NCBI GenBank assembly: GCA_043228905.1
Contig: JBHGNT010000015.1
Location: forward strand, 10,354,001-10,418,000
Reading direction: 5' to 3'
DNA length: 64,000 bases
Origin: Azolla caroliniana
Lineage: Eukaryota > Polypodiophyta
Made by a program: the position numbers and the translations under genes. This document shows positions 1 to 7,741 of this stretch, in pieces; the stretch's first letter is position 1; every line of letters begins with the position of its first letter. Below the pieces are notes generated by a model. The model was not told the DNA's origin. It worked only from the letters and a program-made list of their open reading frames with translations, and made no database searches.

Positions 1-1072
1 GGATCAAATGGTGGAGTTGGAAAGGTAGGTCTGGGAAGCATACTGTAATGACCATCGGTGTGCCCGCTTTTTTATTCTCTTCCTTTGCATCGAAGTTTGG
101 ACTCCATTCCAAAATCATGGCTTTGCCATACTTGAGTGTAATCCATTTGTGATCCAGAATCTCCTTCACATTATGACCTTCTTCTAAGATCACATGGTAA
201 TAGTTGAGGCCCATTCTCAAAATGTTCTGGATAGGCGGCATTTTATCCAAAAGAGCTGCCTGCAACATGTCCCTTAGCATCCCTTTACTTGTTCGTCCTC
301 CTAACAACCGACAAATGAACGATGAACACTTTAAACGGCCCACTTCTTCCATCAATCTTCGATTCTCTGCCGGAGAAAGATAAAGGTCGATCCCTTTTCT
401 TTCATCAATGCCCTCCTCCACCTGCTTCTCTTCAACCTGACCACTATCATTATTCTCTTTTACTATCAAGACATTGCCCAAGCCTGCCTCGGTGTTCATT
501 TCGGAATGTGCCATGATCAGCCCCCCGCCTATCTGCTCCTCATTCTGCGGATCTGGATGCATACCTGTACCTAATATTTCAGCTGGAGGATACGAATCCA
601 TACCTGTTCCAACTATGTGTGTTGGAGGAAGGTTGAGCATATCCATCTCCAAAAGGTTGTCGTCGCATTCGTTGATTGGGGAATGTGGCATGAGCATGTG
701 GCGCCTTCCTAATGTTCTAGCCTCCAATGTTACAGACCTGTCCAATGCCTTCCCTGGCTGTCCCGATCTCAAACGCGCAATCCGATGAGAGGTTTGTTGC
801 CGCAAGGGAAGCGACGGCCAACGAGGACGCTGGGAGGAAGCCTTTCCTTTTGTAGGAACACCATCATTCACTTTCCGCATCTTCCCTGCCTCACAACGTC
901 TCCTCAATGTGATTCCCTGACACCACAGAACAGCCACTGGTGAGCGGCCGAGACTCCCTCCTGCGATTGCGATAGCCGCTGCGCGAGATCTTAGACAACG
1001 GCACATAGCTATCCGCCGCGGGCGCTCCTCACCGTGCTCCTGTTCCTGCTCGTCGTTTCCTCTTCCCGCCAT
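1..1072 (-). CDS. DUF4283-like (LINE ORF1-type) protein, partial
   Basis: Reading the minus strand from an ATG at 1072, the frame stays open to the left edge (about 357 codons), so the 3' end lies outside the window. An in-frame TAA sits a few codons upstream of this ATG; a second possible start is the ATG at 880. The first ~120 residues are basic and low-complexity. The middle carries a loose repeat (GTGMDSYPPAEI / GTGMHPDPQNEE). The last ~110 residues fit the DUF4283 pattern: FICRLLGGRTSK, then ILRMGLNYYHVILEEGHNV, KEILDHKWITLKYGKAM, LEWSPNF and VCFPDLPFQLHHL. DUF4283 usually forms the N-terminal part of plant LINE ORF1 proteins ahead of a zinc knuckle. I infer either the start of a minus-strand LINE or a domesticated derivative. 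No zinc knuckle is visible before the edge. Confidence 0.6.
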   Translation of the reverse strand, partial: MAGRGNDEQEQEHGEERPRRIAMCRCLRSRAAAIAIAGGSLGRSPVAVLWCQGITLRRRCEAGKMRKVNDGVPTKGKASSQRPRWPSLPLRQQTSHRIARLRSGQPGKALDRSVTLEARTLGRRHMLMPHSPINECDDNLLEMDMLNLPPTHIVGTGMDSYPPAEILGTGMHPDPQNEEQIGGGLIMAHSEMNTEAGLGNVLIVKENNDSGQVEEKQVEEGIDERKGIDLYLSPAENRRLMEEVGRLKCSSFICRLLGGRTSKGMLRDMLQAALLDKMPPIQNILRMGLNYYHVILEEGHNVKEILDHKWITLKYGKAMILEWSPNFDAKEENKKAGTPMVITVCFPDLPFQLHHLI

Positions 1073-1154
1073 TCTCTGCTCCTGCTCTTCGCCATCGCCA
1101 TCGCGTTAGATCATCACCTTACCATGACACTATGATAATATTATATGTTATATG

Positions 1155-2007
1155 TGTTAGAAAATCGACGCTTCCAAAAACTTTACCTCTCGGCCACAAC
1201 CGAGGAAACACGAGTCAATGCAGCAGTAAATCGAAAACACAGAGAGAGACTCGAATGCACAGGGTTTAGCGTGGAAAACCCTAGATGGGAAAAACCACGG
1301 GAGTGCAAGACTCCAACTATCACTATACGCAGGGAATGTACAATGGCGAGCTGCAAGGCGACGACCTTGAGCTCGCTGTCCTCGCCACAGGCGGCGGTAT
1401 TACACAGAGGCGTCGACCTCTTCCTTTCTCTCTCTCTCTCTCTCTCTCGGCTGCTCTCACTTCGCTCCCTCTAAGTGGAAAACAGAAAAATGAGCAACAA
1501 CTACAAAACTGTTTGCCCTAAGTCATATTTATACACATATGACTTTCGGGCTATTTACAAATATAGCCTAGAGGGCCCTTGGCAAACATATTCACAAATA
1601 TGTCCCCGCATCCGGATCTCTCTCCGGGTACATTCGTCATCCGGCTCCGTAGCCGGGGTCTTCATCATACGGCTCCGAAACCGGGTCTTCGTCATCCGGC
1701 TCCGTAGCCGGGGTCTTCATCATCCGGCTCCGAAACCGGGTCTTCGTCATCCGGCTCCGTAGCCGGGGTCTTCATCATCCGGCTCCGAAACCGAGTCTTC
1801 GTCATCTGGCTCCGTAGCCGGGGTCTTCATCATCCGGCTCCGAAACCGGGTCTTCGTCATCCGGCTCCGTAGCCGGGGTCTTCATCATCCGGATCCGAAA
1901 CCGGGTCTTCCTCATCCGGTTCCGATACCGGGTACTCCTCATTCGGGTCTTCATTCCCGATTCCCGGACATCTGACCATCCCATCCGGAGGGACCGTAAT
2001 CCCAACA
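1155..2007 (-). repeat. copia-1 3' LTR (853 bp)
   Basis: Starts TGTTAG on the plus strand and ends CCCAACA. It equals the other LTR (6123-6815) apart from one substitution and three extra 55-bp units in the U3 repeat array, less a 5-bp insertion in the other copy, which accounts for the 160-bp length difference. A (CT)n run at about 1425-1448 is the same length in both copies. Confidence 0.95.
1638..1912 (-). repeat. 55-bp U3 minisatellite, 5 units
   Basis: Five head-to-tail 55-bp units. Each is made of two similar half-units (28 + 27 bp) that begin CATCCGGCTCCG. The array lies in U3, upstream of the TATA box in the sense direction of the element. Single-base variants (for example catacgg, catctgg, ccgagtc) distinguish the units. 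The high CCGG and CG content makes them obvious methylation targets. Confidence 0.95.
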
Positions 2008-2020
2008 AACTCCCCCTTCA
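2008..2020 (-). other. copia-1 polypurine tract
   Basis: On the sense (minus) strand this reads TGAAGGGGGAGTT and directly abuts the 3' LTR. It primes plus-strand DNA synthesis. The gag-pol stop codon TGA (2018-2020) is part of the tract, so there is no gap between coding region and priming site. Confidence 0.85.
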
Positions 2021-5000
2021 CTTCGGCATGGGATGTCTTTCCAGTCTGACCCTCTTCCGGCACGCTTCCAGCTTGTCGGGTGTGAGCACTTTGGTCAGCA
2101 TATCTGACCCGTTCTCGTCCGTGTGGATCTTCGTCAGCACGAACTCCTGGTCTTCTATCCTTTCCCGGATCCAGTGATATCTTCGCTGGATGTGCTTCGT
2201 CCGGGAGTGATAGGCCGCATTCTTCGCAAGGTGGATGGCACTCTGATTGTCGCAGTAGAGTCGGTACTCCTCCTGCCGGATACCAAGCTCTCTAATGAAG
2301 TCCTTCATCCATATTATTTCCTTGCCGGCTTCAATAGCCGCCATGTACTCCGCCTCCGTGGTCAACAACGCAACCGTCTTCTGCAGCCTCGACTGCAACG
2401 AAACAGCTCCCCCTGCATACGTCATCACATGCCCTGATGTGGACCGGCTGGTATCTGCATCAGCCGACATATCCGAATCGGTAAAGTCGTCGAGTTCGGG
2501 CTTACCGGAGCCGAATCGGAGGCACACGTTTGCCATGCCCTTCAGGTATCGGAGTATCCACTTGGCCGCGTTCCAGTGCTCTTTGCCGGGATTGCTCATG
2601 TACCGGCTCACCACTCCGACTGCATATCCTATGTCCGGTCTTGTACACACCATTGCGTACATCAAGCTTCCGACGGCACAGGCATATGGTACTTTCATCA
2701 TGTCCTCCTTCTCAGCCTTTGTCTTGGGGCTTTGCTTGCTGGACAACCTGCAGTTTGCCGGGAGGGTTGACCCGACCGGTCTTGCTTCCGACATGTTGAA
2801 CCGGTGAAGCACCTTTGTCACGTACTTCTCCTGTGACAGCCACAACTGCTTCTTCTTCCGGTCCCGGATGATGTGCATCCCTAGTATTTGCCTCGCCGGA
2901 CCCAGGTCCTTCATTGAGAAGGTTCGGTGAAGCGCTTTCTTCAGCATCCGTATCTTGACCTGGTCCCGTCCGACGATCAACATGTCGTCCACGTACAGGA
3001 GGAGTATTAGAAAGTCTCCTCCTTCGAACTTCTTCACAAACACGCAGTGATCGGACTGCGTTTTGTGGTACCCTTCGTCGGTCATGAAAGAGTCGAACTT
3101 CCGGTACCATTGCCGGGGAGCCTGCTTCAGTCCGTAAAGGCTCTTCTTCAACCGGCATACCAGGTGCTCCTTTCCTTTCTTCTCGAATCCTTCCGGTTGC
3201 TGCATGTAGATCTCTTCTTCGAGGTCACCGTGAAGGAATGCCGTCTTCACGTCCATCTGTTCTACCTCGAGGTCCATGCTTGCCGCTATGCTCAGCACCG
3301 TCCGGATGGAGGTCATCTTCACTACCGGGGCAAATATCTCGTCGAAGTCGACGCCCTTCTTCTGCTGGAACCCCTTCACCACGATCCTGGCTTTGTATCT
3401 CGGGGGGTTTCCGGCATCTCCCGGTTTCAGCTTGAACACCCACTTGTTTCGAAGTGCCCGCTTTCCTTTCGGCAACTCCACAAGTTCATATGTGTGGTTC
3501 TCATGCAGGGAATCCATCTCCTCCTGCATGGCACTTAACCACCTGCGGCTATGGGTGTCAAGCTTTGCTTCTTCAAAACTCTCCGGCTCCCCCTCGTCGG
3601 TTAGCAGCACATGCTCTGGTTCCGGAAATCTCCGGGGGGCCCTTCTCTCTCTTAGAGGATATCTCCGTTCCGGAGCTTCGGTAACCGGCTCCTCCGTTTC
3701 CTCTTCATCCGAATCCATTTCGGGATCGGGGCCGGTTCCGGTATCAGTTTCATCTTCCTCGGCCGGTTCTGTTTCTTCACCGTCTTCGGCCGGATCCTCG
3801 AGTGCTAACCGGTCCCTTGCCGGTCGGGACTGCTCCTCGTAGAGTTGATCCTCACCGGTCGACTTGGAGGTCTTCATCTTCTTCTCCGACTCCCAGTCGG
3901 CGAGTGTCTTGTCCTCCATGAAGATGATATCACGACTCCGGAATATCTTTTTGTCGACCGGGTCCCATACTCGGTAGCCGAACTCGTCATCACCGTAACC
4001 GAGGAATATGCATGGCCGGGTCTTTGGATCTAGCTTTCCTCTCCGGTCCTTTGCCACATGCACATATGCGAGACACCCGAACACCTTCAGATGCCGGTAG
4101 GATACTTCCCTGCCGGTCCACACTCTCTGCGGCGTGTCTCCGTCCAAAGGTACTGAGGGTGATCTGTTTATCACGTATGTCGCCGTCGACATTGCCTCAG
4201 CCCAAAACCCCTTGGGTAATTTCGCATGCGCCAGCATACTCCGGACCCTCTCCATTATGGTCCGGTTCATCCTCTCGGCCAGCCCGTTCAGTTCCGGCGT
4301 CTTCGGCACAGTAAACTCGAGCCGGATTCCCTTCGAGCGACAGTACTCCTCGAACTGCCCCCGGTATTCCCCTCCGTTATCCGCTCGTATCGCTTTCAGC
4401 TTCTTGCCGGATTCCCTTTCCACTCTCGCGTGGAGTTCTTTGAAAACGCACAACACTTGGTCCTTTTTCTTCAACGGTGCCGTCCACAGCTTCCGACTGT
4501 GGTCATCAATGAATGTCACGAAGTACTGGGCTCCGCCATGTGACTTCGTTTCTACTTGACACACGTCAGTGTGCACCAACTCCAATGGTGCGCTACGTCT
4601 CGTCGGTGGCCTTGACTGGAAGGAGGTTCGGTTCTGCTTACCGGCCAGGCAATCGGTGCACTTCTCCAGGTGCACATGCTTCACTGGAATAAGGTTGTCT
4701 TCTGCAAGCCTCTTCATCCCCTTCTCACTCATGTGGCACAGTCTCTTGTGCCACAGCTCACCGGCAGTATCGGCTGCCACGTTCAACTCCTCCGGACACA
4801 ACCAGGCATTCATAAGGTACAGTGTGTTGACTTTCCGGGCCCGAGCCACTATCAGGCTCCCCTTGCTGAACTTCATTACGCAGTTCCGGATGCTACCTGT
4901 GTAGCCTTCATCGTCTAGCCTCCCGACCGAAATCAGGTTCAATCGAACCTCCGGAACGTGTCGGACATCCTTCAGCAACATTTTGCATCCGGTCGAGGTT

Positions 5001-6100
5001 GTCAACCACACGTCTCCTATGCCGGCAATCCGGCAAGTACCTTCATTTCCCATCCGAACGCAGCCATGCTCACCGGCTGTATAGGATGAGAAGTATCTTC
5101 TTTCCGGGGTCAGGTGGAACGACGCTCCGGAATCGACCACCCAGGTAGTCTCATCGCCGGCAATGTTTAGTTCACCTTCTTCGGTGATGAGCATGATCTC
5201 CTCTTCACTTGCCGCGAGTGCCGTCGTTCCTTTCCGGTCCTGCCCTCGCCGATCCGAACCATTCCGGTCCGTGGCTCCCCGGTAAGCACCGTTCCGTTCC
5301 GAAGACTTCTTCGAATCAGTGTCGTCGGCTCCGTTGTCTTTTCGGTAATGCCGACAATTCTTTCGGAAGTGCCCCGGCTTCCCACAGTGGAAGCATGTGG
5401 GCCTTCCTCTTGACTGCGACCGGGTCCCGGACTTCTCCCGTCTTTGCGGACTCCGGTTCCGTTGTCTTCCCCGATCCGATTCGGTAAGCAGCATCTTCGG
5501 ATCGGAGGCCGGTTCTTTATCTCTCCGACGCGCTTCTTCGTTCAAAATGCTTGTCTTTACCATTTGTAAGGACAAGTTATCTTCGGTGCAAGAGGTGCTG
5601 AGAGTCACCACCAAGTTCTCCCAGCTTTCCGGCAATGTACACATCAGCATGATGGCTTGCATTGCATCCTCCAACGGGAACTTGATCGCCGCAAGCTGGT
5701 TCACGAATCCCATGAACATGCTTACGTGTTCCACCATACTCTCGCCGTCCCGGTACTTGAGGTTCACTATCTTCCTCATCAGGGAGGTCCGGTTCAACGC
5801 ATTCTTCCTCTCGTAGAGGCCCGACAGCTTCTGCCACATCTCATATGCGTTGGTGTCGTTCGCCACATGTTGTAGAACGCTCACGTCGACGTATTGCCGA
5901 ATGGTTGCAACGGCTTTCCGGTTCAGAAGCCTCCATTCCGTCTCAAGTACCCCCTTGGGTATTTCCGACCTGTCGATCGGTTCATACAGGTCCCGAACAA
6001 TGAGCAGATCCTCCATCTTTATCTTCCAGTCGGCGTAGTTCTGCGCATTCAGCACCATCATCCCCGGCTGCCCGCTGCTGCCGCCTTCCATTTTCTGCAC
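2018..6100 (-). CDS. copia-1 gag-pol polyprotein (1,360 aa)
   Basis: One unbroken frame with canonical copia order. Gag (UBN2-like) spans about residues 1-230, followed by a CCHC zinc knuckle CFHCGKPGHFRKNC (236-249). The aspartic protease core is VVDSGASFHL (D323). The integrase has an HHCC zinc region (WHKRLCH near 450; C481/C484) and catalytic D512, D574 and E609, an exact 35-residue DD35E spacing. Reverse transcriptase has DVKTAFLHGDLEEEIYMQQP (D950) and YVDDM (1036-1040). RNase H follows, with TDSDMSADADTSRSTSG (about 1208), TTEAEYMAA and YCDNQSAIHLAKN. The product encapsidates, reverse-transcribes and integrates the element's RNA. Start is the first ATG after the primer site. No missing catalytic residue or frameshift is seen, so it should be functional. 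Confidence 0.95.
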   Translation of the reverse strand: MQKMEGGSSGQPGMMVLNAQNYADWKIKMEDLLIVRDLYEPIDRSEIPKGVLETEWRLLNRKAVATIRQYVDVSVLQHVANDTNAYEMWQKLSGLYERKNALNRTSLMRKIVNLKYRDGESMVEHVSMFMGFVNQLAAIKFPLEDAMQAIMLMCTLPESWENLVVTLSTSCTEDNLSLQMVKTSILNEEARRRDKEPASDPKMLLTESDRGRQRNRSPQRREKSGTRSQSRGRPTCFHCGKPGHFRKNCRHYRKDNGADDTDSKKSSERNGAYRGATDRNGSDRRGQDRKGTTALAASEEEIMLITEEGELNIAGDETTWVVDSGASFHLTPERRYFSSYTAGEHGCVRMGNEGTCRIAGIGDVWLTTSTGCKMLLKDVRHVPEVRLNLISVGRLDDEGYTGSIRNCVMKFSKGSLIVARARKVNTLYLMNAWLCPEELNVAADTAGELWHKRLCHMSEKGMKRLAEDNLIPVKHVHLEKCTDCLAGKQNRTSFQSRPPTRRSAPLELVHTDVCQVETKSHGGAQYFVTFIDDHSRKLWTAPLKKKDQVLCVFKELHARVERESGKKLKAIRADNGGEYRGQFEEYCRSKGIRLEFTVPKTPELNGLAERMNRTIMERVRSMLAHAKLPKGFWAEAMSTATYVINRSPSVPLDGDTPQRVWTGREVSYRHLKVFGCLAYVHVAKDRRGKLDPKTRPCIFLGYGDDEFGYRVWDPVDKKIFRSRDIIFMEDKTLADWESEKKMKTSKSTGEDQLYEEQSRPARDRLALEDPAEDGEETEPAEEDETDTGTGPDPEMDSDEEETEEPVTEAPERRYPLRERRAPRRFPEPEHVLLTDEGEPESFEEAKLDTHSRRWLSAMQEEMDSLHENHTYELVELPKGKRALRNKWVFKLKPGDAGNPPRYKARIVVKGFQQKKGVDFDEIFAPVVKMTSIRTVLSIAASMDLEVEQMDVKTAFLHGDLEEEIYMQQPEGFEKKGKEHLVCRLKKSLYGLKQAPRQWYRKFDSFMTDEGYHKTQSDHCVFVKKFEGGDFLILLLYVDDMLIVGRDQVKIRMLKKALHRTFSMKDLGPARQILGMHIIRDRKKKQLWLSQEKYVTKVLHRFNMSEARPVGSTLPANCRLSSKQSPKTKAEKEDMMKVPYACAVGSLMYAMVCTRPDIGYAVGVVSRYMSNPGKEHWNAAKWILRYLKGMANVCLRFGSGKPELDDFTDSDMSADADTSRSTSGHVMTYAGGAVSLQSRLQKTVALLTTEAEYMAAIEAGKEIIWMKDFIRELGIRQEEYRLYCDNQSAIHLAKNAAYHSRTKHIQRRYHWIRERIEDQEFVLTKIHTDENGSDMLTKVLTPDKLEACRKRVRLERHPMPK

Positions 6101-6107
6101 TACAGTC

Positions 6108-6119
6108 GCTCTGATACCA
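6108..6119 (-). other. copia-1 primer-binding site (initiator tRNA-Met)
   Basis: The sense strand reads TGGTATCAGAGC, the standard plant copia site complementary to the 3' end of initiator tRNA-Met, three bases inside the 5' LTR and eight bases before the gag-pol start. This confirms the minus-strand orientation. Confidence 0.92.
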
Positions 6120-6493
6120 GATTGTTAGAAAATCGACGCTTCCAAAAACTTTACCTCTCGGCCACAACCGAGGAAACACGAGTCAATGCAGCAGTAAATC
6201 GAAAACACAGAGAGAGACTCGAATGCACAGGGTTTAGCGTGGAAAACCCTAGACGGGAAAAACCACGGGAGTGCAAGACTCCAACTATCACTATACGCAG
6301 GGAATGTACAATGGCGAGCTGCAAGGCGACGACCTTGAGCTCGCTGTCCTCGCCACAGGCGGCGGTATTACACAGAGGCGTCGACCTCTTCCTTTCTCTC
6401 TCTCTCTCTCTCTCTCGGCTGCTCTCACTTCGCTCCCTCTAAGTGGAAAACAGAAAAATGAGCAACAACTACAAAACTGTTTGCCCTAAGTCA

Positions 6494-6501
6494 TATTTAT
6501 A
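6494..6501 (-). promoter_or_regulatory. TATA box of copia-1 5' LTR
   Basis: TATAAATA on the sense strand, about 105 bp downstream of the U3 minisatellite. It is in the expected place for the U3/R boundary and is conserved in the other LTR and in the related solo LTR at 61.7 kb. Confidence 0.6.
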
Positions 6502-6605
6502 CACATATGACTTTCGGGCTATTTACAAATATAGCCTAGAGGGCCCTTGGCAAACATATTCACAAATATGTCCCCGCATCCGGATCTCTCTCCGGGTACA
6601 TTCGT

Positions 6606-6720
6606 CATCCGGCTCCGTAGCCGGGCCGGGGTCTTCATCATCCGGCTCCGAAACCGGGTCTTCGTCATCCGGCTCCGTAGCCGGGGTCTTCATCATCCGG
6701 ATCCGAAACCGGGTCTTCCT
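6606..6720 (-). repeat. 55-bp U3 minisatellite, 2 units
   Basis: Two units of the same repeat seen five times at 1638-1912; the first is 60 bp because of a 5-bp insertion. The flanks match exactly (cattcgt before, catccggttccg after), so the arrays are positionally equivalent. Confidence 0.93.
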
Positions 6721-6856
6721 CATCCGGTTCCGATACCGGGTACTCCTCATTCGGGTCTTCATTCCCGATTCCCGGACATCTGACCATCCCATCCGGAGGG
6801 ACCGTAATCCCAACAATATGTAGAGGCAAATAAAAACATATATATGTTATATTACA

Positions 6857-6930
6857 TGGACGAGAGAGGACTTGAGCCAAAAACCCCACCTTATGACACT
6901 CAAACCTTACCATTTAGCCTATACTAATAA
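6857..6930 (-). repeat. tRNA-like module A in LTR
   Basis: The minus strand shows an A-box-like TAGGCTAAATGGTAAGG and, about 40 bases on, a B-box-like TTGGCTCAAGTCC. It is about 80% similar to the module at 7025-7098. This is a degenerate tRNA-derived sequence, not a functional tRNA gene. Confidence 0.5.
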
Positions 6931-7024
6931 TTTACAAGAGATCATATGCATTGTTTTATTTGAAGTAGTATTTTATATAATCTAAACCATGTAATACACT
7001 ACATGCACACCATATAGCATATTA

Positions 7025-7098
7025 CGTGGGCAAAAGTGGACTTGAACCAACACCCCCAACCCTATGGCATTCAAATCTTACCATTTAGCCTATACTTG
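7025..7098 (-). repeat. tRNA-like module B in LTR
   Basis: The minus strand carries TAGGCTAAATGGTAAGA (A-box-like) and TTGGTTCAAGTCC, a good match to the B-box consensus GGTTCRANYCC. It is a second copy of the 6857-6930 module about 168 bp away, upstream of the TATA box at 7238. Confidence 0.55.
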
Positions 7099-7237
7099 TG
7101 ATATATATAATATAGTGTTGTACTGTTATATGGTTTAAACCAGGAAATGTACTAAATGAATGTGCACCATATAGCACACATGCAAGAGCCTCTCTGCATG
7201 TGTGCCACATGGCCCACATGTAGAACCCTCTCTTCCC

Positions 7238-7245
7238 TATAAAAG
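7238..7245 (+). promoter_or_regulatory. TATA box of LTR-like block
   Basis: TATAAAAG in a CCCTATAAAAGGAG context after a long AT-rich upstream segment, in the same relative place as in the gypsy-1 LTRs. Confidence 0.5.
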
Positions 7246-7741
7246 GAGAAGGGAGTATGGTCACAAGGGATATGAAAGGAATTCAAATCGAAACACTATA
7301 TTATATGATATACCAAGACAATCAAATAGAATTATATTACATAAGAGATGTCATAACATAGAAAGAGGAAGAGAAGAAGAGCTAGCTTGGCGGTTGTGGT
7401 GCTCAACTCGCAACGAAAGGGCGGCGGTTCGATTCTTATCTCCATAGAAATATTGAAGTAAAGATTGTTGTGGCTTACTATTAAGAAATAGAAGAGCGAT
7501 TACCTTATGAGACAAAGTTCGAATTCAACAACGCTTGCAACCATTTTGTAACTCTTTCATCAAATAATTATAAATCTCTTTTATTGCTTCAAATATCATT
7601 CTATATCCTATCTTGTTTATCACTATTTATCTATTTCTATTCTTTTGTCTCTTCCGTCCAAAATCCCAGCGATTCCTTCCTCACTTTCACGTTATCTTCT
7701 ATCTACGCAACACTACCTTCTAAGCAAGCCACGTCACGACA

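Larger units (their letters stand above)
1155..6815 (-). mobile_element. Intact Ty1/copia LTR retrotransposon (copia-1)
   Basis: A complete element of 5,661 bp on the minus strand. Both ends follow the TG...CA rule and are flanked by the perfect 5-bp target duplication atatg (1150-1154 and 6816-6820). It holds two LTRs, an initiator-Met primer-binding site, one uninterrupted gag-pol frame and a purine-rich tract that overlaps the gag-pol stop codon. Outside the U3 repeat array I find only one substitution between the LTRs (T at 1286 versus C at 6254), so insertion is recent. It is probably autonomous and possibly still active. It landed in AT-rich DNA just upstream of the DUF4283-like frame. 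Confidence 0.95.
6123..6815 (-). repeat. copia-1 5' LTR (693 bp)
   Basis: The promoter LTR of the element. It has only two units of the U3 array (6606-6720), the first carrying a 5-bp gggcc-type insertion. It is otherwise identical to the 3' LTR except at 6254. A TATA box lies at 6494-6501 and a (CT)n run at about 6393-6416. Confidence 0.95.
6821..7741 (+). repeat. LTR-like block with tRNA-like modules (probable solo/partial LTR)
   Basis: Between copia-1 and the coding relic of copia-2 lies about 920 bp without a gene. Its layout mirrors the LTR of the gypsy element at 15.9-16.9 kb: antisense tRNA-like modules, then a TATA box (tataaaag, 7238-7245), then a G/A-rich leader, and a terminal segment cccagcgattcc...cacgaca. 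The right end at 7741 joins directly to copia reading frame. Copia-1 inserted at its left side, so part of the block may lie left of 1150. No target duplication was found. Confidence 0.5.

Noticed and set aside
1638-1912. CRISPR-like regular repeats
   Set aside because: Units are contiguous without unique spacers and the DNA is plant nuclear; this is an LTR minisatellite.
1802-2063. Frames encoding repeated Arg/Met or Asp/Glu/Pro motifs in the LTR minisatellites
   Set aside because: They are translations of the 55-bp U3 repeat in three frames and have no independent start context; the same frames recur at 6,523-6,913.
2123-5875. Many plus-strand frames opposite copia-1 gag-pol
   Set aside because: Antisense shadows of the intact minus-strand frame; no protein family recognisable.
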